Positions 5,738 through 8,172 of a stretch of 8,172 nucleotides of DNA are shown one piece after another (position 1 is the first letter of the stretch; the number at the start of each line of letters is the position of its first letter). The notes beneath the pieces were generated by a model. The model saw nothing but the letters and a program-made list of their open reading frames with translations. It did not search any database and had not been told where the DNA came from. Origin of the DNA: Halorhodospira sp. (GTDB lineage Bacteria > Pseudomonadota > Gammaproteobacteria > Nitrococcales > Halorhodospiraceae); the NCBI GenBank assembly GCA_007121755.1, contig SKJZ01000086.1:1-8172 (forward strand), written 5' to 3'. Both the position numbers and the translations under genes were made by a program.

Positions 5738-6555
5738 GAGGTGGTTCCCTCCTTCTGTTGCGCGGCGGAAGCGTCGACGGGCGCCCCCCACAGCCGCTCG
5801 AGTTCTTCGTACAACATCCAGTAGTCCATCGCGCCGCGGCTGCGCGGCGCGTAGAGCCGCACCGGACGGCCGGCGCGGCTCGCCTCGGCCACCCGGATGT
5901 CGGTGCGTATCCCGCGCAGGAGGCGCCACTCCCCGAACTGCCGGGCCATGTCGTCGAGCACCTCCCGGTGCATGCGGATGCGCGGGTCGATCAAGGTCGG
6001 CAGCAGGGCCAGGCCGCTGAGCCGGCGGTCCGGTTCGCTGGCGACGCGAAAGAAGAGGCCGGCCAGTTGGCGCACCCCCTCGGCCGACAAGTGGTGGGGG
6101 ACGAACGGGATCAACGCCGCGTCGGCGGCGTGCAGGGCGCTCATCAAGAGGCCGCCGAGGGACGGCGGCGTGTCCACCACGACGCGCTCGAAACCGTCCG
6201 CCCAGTCGGTGTGCTCAAGTGTCCGCGCCAGCCGCGGATAGTGGCTCGGGGTGACTTCGCCGTCGAATTCCCGGTCGGCCGGCGCCAGCCACAGGTTGTC
6301 CAGGCCGGTCGGTGCCGGCGGGGCCGGAAGCGGCGGTTCGTCGCCCCGGAACAGGTCGTGGATGGACGGCGCGCCCAACGCGGTGCGGAGACCGACGCTG
6401 ATGCCGGCGTGGCCCTGAGTGTCGAGGTCGATCAGCACGGTCCGCAGGCCGCGCGCGGCCATCTCCGCCGCCAGGTTGACGGCGGACGACGTCTTCCCGG
6501 TGCCGCCCTTGCGGTTCGCGACGGCGATCACTTGCATGCGGTCGCGCCGGTTCAA
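5734..6555 (-). CDS. ParA/Soj-family ATPase of a chemosensory operon, TTG start
   Basis: P-loop ATPase of the ParA/MinD family, expected to dimerise on ATP, bind nucleoid DNA and position a cargo; here the likely cargo is a cytoplasmic chemosensory cluster. From the TTG at 6553-6555 it has 273 aa. The deviant Walker A is N14-RKGGTGKTSS-24, with signature Lys16 and Lys21. Walker A' is V40-LIDLDTQGHAG-51 (D43, D45). Walker B is V125-VVDTPPSLGG-135 (D128). LLPTLIDPR (184-192) and V222-AEASRAGRPVRLYAPRSRGA-242 are typical of the late ParA core and may include DNA-contacting basic residues. TTG is preferred over ATG 6537: it overlaps the preceding stop as TTGA and has GGGAGG five nucleotides upstream, while the ATG has none nearby. 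No N-terminal helix-turn-helix, so it is the short chromosomal/positioning type. No dedicated ParB or parS is seen in this operon. Confidence 0.93.
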   Translation of the reverse strand: MNRRDRMQVIAVANRKGGTGKTSSAVNLAAEMAARGLRTVLIDLDTQGHAGISVGLRTALGAPSIHDLFRGDEPPLPAPPAPTGLDNLWLAPADREFDGEVTPSHYPRLARTLEHTDWADGFERVVVDTPPSLGGLLMSALHAADAALIPFVPHHLSAEGVRQLAGLFFRVASEPDRRLSGLALLPTLIDPRIRMHREVLDDMARQFGEWRLLRGIRTDIRVAEASRAGRPVRLYAPRSRGAMDYWMLYEELERLWGAPVDASAAQQKEGTTS

Positions 6556-6815
6556 GGGGCCCTCCCTTCCGGCGGCGTCCCGGCCTCCAGGGCGGGGACG
6601 ATCCATCGGCGCAGGAACGGTTCGTCGGGATAGGTGCTGATCGGCGGCCGGGCGCACAGCAGCACCTGGAGGACGGCGGCATGCACATGGCGGCACGCCT
6701 TGAGATGGACCCGGCCTTTGGGGTGTTTGTGCAGCCAGGCGAGCAGTTCCTCCGCCTCCTCGACCGAACATATCCCTTCCAAGTGGACGGTCTGTCTCTT
6801 ACCGGTCACCGGCAT
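6552..6815 (-). CDS. Small STAS-like protein between CheA and ParA
   Basis: 87-aa protein with the alpha/beta layout of a short STAS (anti-sigma-antagonist) domain. It has an initial strand (T9-VHLEGI-15), a helix with E-E-A-E-E-L-L-A-W-L (19-28), a strand (R35-VHLKAC-41), then HVHAAVLQVLL (43-53) and a C-terminal F67-LRRWIVPAL-76. In classical STAS proteins the loop before this helix carries a D-S-S-G or similar motif with a regulatory phosphoserine; by my alignment the place is held by H45-A46-A47, so kinase-controlled switching looks lost. Small proteins of this kind occur next to CheA and ParA in some chemosensory operons; their role is not known to me. An adaptor between the signalling array and ParA is a reasonable guess. 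Start ATG 6813-6815 overlaps the cheA stop (TGATG) and has AAGGAG (6824-6829) eight nucleotides upstream. Hypothetical beyond the fold call. Confidence 0.75.
   Translation of the reverse strand: MPVTGKRQTVHLEGICSVEEAEELLAWLHKHPKGRVHLKACRHVHAAVLQVLLCARPPISTYPDEPFLRRWIVPALEAGTPPEGRAP
6561..6566 (-). promoter_or_regulatory. Ribosome binding site that decides the ParA start
   Basis: The minus strand reads AAGGGAGGG across 6560-6568. The GGGAGG core is five nucleotides from TTG 6555 but 23 nt from ATG 6537. This and the TTGA overlap with the upstream stop favour TTG as the true start. Confidence 0.7.
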
Positions 6816-8172
6816 CAGAGCAACTCCTTGAGGTTGAGCACGAGGAGCACCCGGCCGTCTCCGAGCAGCGCGGAGCCGGAGTAGGCGGTCAGTTCGGCGA
6901 GAATGCCGTCCAGCGGTTTCAGGATCACCTCGGTCCCCTCGTGGAAGTCACTGACCACCAGACCGCAAATCTGGTCCCGCAGGCGGACCACCAGCACCGC
7001 CTCTTCGCCGGAGTCGTTGCTGCCGGCGCCGTCTCCGTTCTCGCAGGCCGCGGCGTCCGCGGTGGCGGCCGCGGGCTCGTCCCGCAATCCGAGCACATCC
7101 CCGAGGCGGACGATGGGCACGACCCGGTCGCGCAGCACAAAGGCTTCGCGGTGCTTGACGGGGACGATGCGGTCGCGCGGCACCTTGACCGTCTCGACCA
7201 CTTCGTCCATCGGGATGCCGAACAGTTGGCCATGCACTTCAATCTGCATGACCCGGGAGATGGCCATGGTCAGCGGCAGCGAGAGCCGGAAGAGGGTGCC
7301 TTCACCGGGGCGGCTCTCGACTCCGATCTGGCCCCCCCACTGTTCGATGGCGGTGCGGACAACGTCCATGCCGACCCCGCGCCCCGACAGGTCGGAGACC
7401 TCGCGGGCGGTGGAGAAGCCGGGGGCCATGACCAGTTGCAGGATCTGCTGCTCGTGGAGGGCGTCGAGTGCGCCGGCGTCCATGAGACCCTTGTCGAGCG
7501 CGGCCTGGCGCACCTGTTCGGGGTCGATGCCCTTGCCGTCGTCGGCGACCTCGACGATCACGCGATCCCCCTCCTGGAGCGCGGTAAGCCGCACCGTGGC
7601 CCGTTCCGGTTTGCCGGCGGCGCGCCGTTGCGCGGGTGGTTCGATGCCGTGGTCGAGGCTGTTGCGCACCATGTGGGTCAGCGGGTCGGTAAGCGCCTCG
7701 ACGATATTCTTGTCCGCTTCGGTCTCCTCGCCCTCGATGACCAGTTCAACCGACTTGTCGAGCTTGCGGGAGACATCGCGCACCAGGCGGGGAAAGCGTT
7801 GAAAGACGAGGCCCATCGGCATCATCTGCACGCGCATGATGGTGCCCTGCATCGCTTGGGCAATGCGGTGGATGACGTTGAAATGGTCCTTCAGTTCCCG
7901 GGCGAGTTCGCGGACGCCGAAATCGTGTTCGGCACGCCGGGCGAGGAAGGGCAGGCCGTTCTTGGCCACCACCAACTCGCCGATCAGATCGCCGAGGGCA
8001 TCGATATTGGCCTGGTCCACCCGCAGCGTCGTGGAGCGGGTGGCCGGTGGCGCGCCCGGCGGGTCGGCCGGCCCCGGTTCGCCGGTACCCCGTGTTGCGG
8101 TGTCAGATCCGGCGCCGGTCGCCGGCGCGTTCGATGCGGCCGTATCGGGCACCGGCAGTTTCAGCTCGGGGT
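6815..8172 (-). CDS. cheA: Chemotaxis histidine kinase CheA, C-terminal part (dimerisation, ATPase, CheW-like domains)
   Basis: Histidine kinase that phosphorylates CheY in response to receptor arrays. 451 codons are visible and the frame is open to the right edge, so the N-terminal HPt (P1) domain with the phospho-His and probably P2 lie outside. A GTG at 8150-8152 is in a Pro/Ala/Gly linker and is not a credible start. Fragment order: linker (about 1-46), P3 dimerisation helices (about 47-115), P4 ATPase with N box L164-THMVRNSLDHGIE-177, G1 box ADDGKGID (209-216), F/G2 boxes G251-FSTAREVSDLSGRGVGMD-269, and a P5 CheW-like domain (about 305-451). P5 holds an Ala/Gly/Glu/Asp-rich insert at about 364-390 (window 7001-7081). 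All ATP-site motifs are intact, so the kinase should be active. The stop TGA 6815-6817 overlaps the next ATG by one base. Confidence 0.97.
   Translation of the reverse strand, partial: PELKLPVPDTAASNAPATGAGSDTATRGTGEPGPADPPGAPPATRSTTLRVDQANIDALGDLIGELVVAKNGLPFLARRAEHDFGVRELARELKDHFNVIHRIAQAMQGTIMRVQMMPMGLVFQRFPRLVRDVSRKLDKSVELVIEGEETEADKNIVEALTDPLTHMVRNSLDHGIEPPAQRRAAGKPERATVRLTALQEGDRVIVEVADDGKGIDPEQVRQAALDKGLMDAGALDALHEQQILQLVMAPGFSTAREVSDLSGRGVGMDVVRTAIEQWGGQIGVESRPGEGTLFRLSLPLTMAISRVMQIEVHGQLFGIPMDEVVETVKVPRDRIVPVKHREAFVLRDRVVPIVRLGDVLGLRDEPAAATADAAACENGDGAGSNDSGEEAVLVVRLRDQICGLVVSDFHEGTEVILKPLDGILAELTAYSGSALLGDGRVLLVLNLKELL

Noticed and set aside
3234..6555. The ParA-like and ParB-like proteins as a ParAB plasmid partition pair
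   Set aside because: They are in separate units with cheY and the MCP gene between, the ParB-like protein has no helix-turn-helix, and no parS-like repeats or replication genes are visible.
5758..6633. A 291-codon open frame on the + strand over the ParA gene, and another at 6903-7802 over cheA
   Set aside because: Both are antisense shadows of conserved genes, with skewed composition (His/Arg/Gly in one, Ser/Arg/Pro in the other).
8150..8152. GTG at 8152 as the true cheA start
   Set aside because: The frame continues open to the window edge, and starting here would remove the HPt domain and place the start in a disordered linker.

Overview
This is an 8.2-kb window of high-GC bacterial DNA. 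Gene content and style (WrbA very close to the E. coli form, compact overlapping chemosensory genes, sulfotransferases) fit a gammaproteobacterium, perhaps of the Chromatiales/Ectothiorhodospiraceae kind. That placement is an impression from protein style, not a measured phylogeny. No rRNA, tRNA, CRISPR array, transposase or integrase is visible.

Left part (1-1257). The 5' two-thirds of a periplasmic amino-acid-binding protein gene runs leftward out of the window. Its ~200-bp upstream region holds a good sigma70-type promoter with an inverted repeat over the -10 box. Divergent from it is wrbA, an NAD(P)H:quinone oxidoreductase.

Middle part (1258-4236), a putative sulfation or cell-surface module. 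A P-loop sulfotransferase-like gene on + meets a second, more canonical PAPS-type sulfotransferase on -, and their 3' ends overlap by 38 bp. Upstream of the second one, on the same strand and 27 nt away, is a protein with a C-terminal ParB/sulfiredoxin-like segment. Similar proteins are known to me from surface-polysaccharide clusters, so this is probably not a plasmid partition protein.

Right part (4237-8172), a tightly coupled leftward chemosensory operon: cheA (C-terminal three quarters or so; the 5' end lies beyond the window), a small STAS-like protein, a ParA/Soj-type ATPase, a CheY-type receiver and a receptor-like MCP with no membrane segment. The first four are joined by overlapping stop/start codons (TGATG, TTGA, ATGA); the MCP follows after 43 nt. 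A ParA ATPase beside a soluble MCP recalls the PpfA/TlpT system of Rhodobacter sphaeroides, in which a ParA homologue positions and segregates a cytoplasmic chemoreceptor cluster. The STAS-like protein lacks the usual phosphorylatable serine, and the MCP begins with a short basic peptide that could be the ParA-activating segment. This operon is the most interesting part of the window. CheW, CheR and CheB are not present here and would have to lie upstream of cheA or elsewhere.
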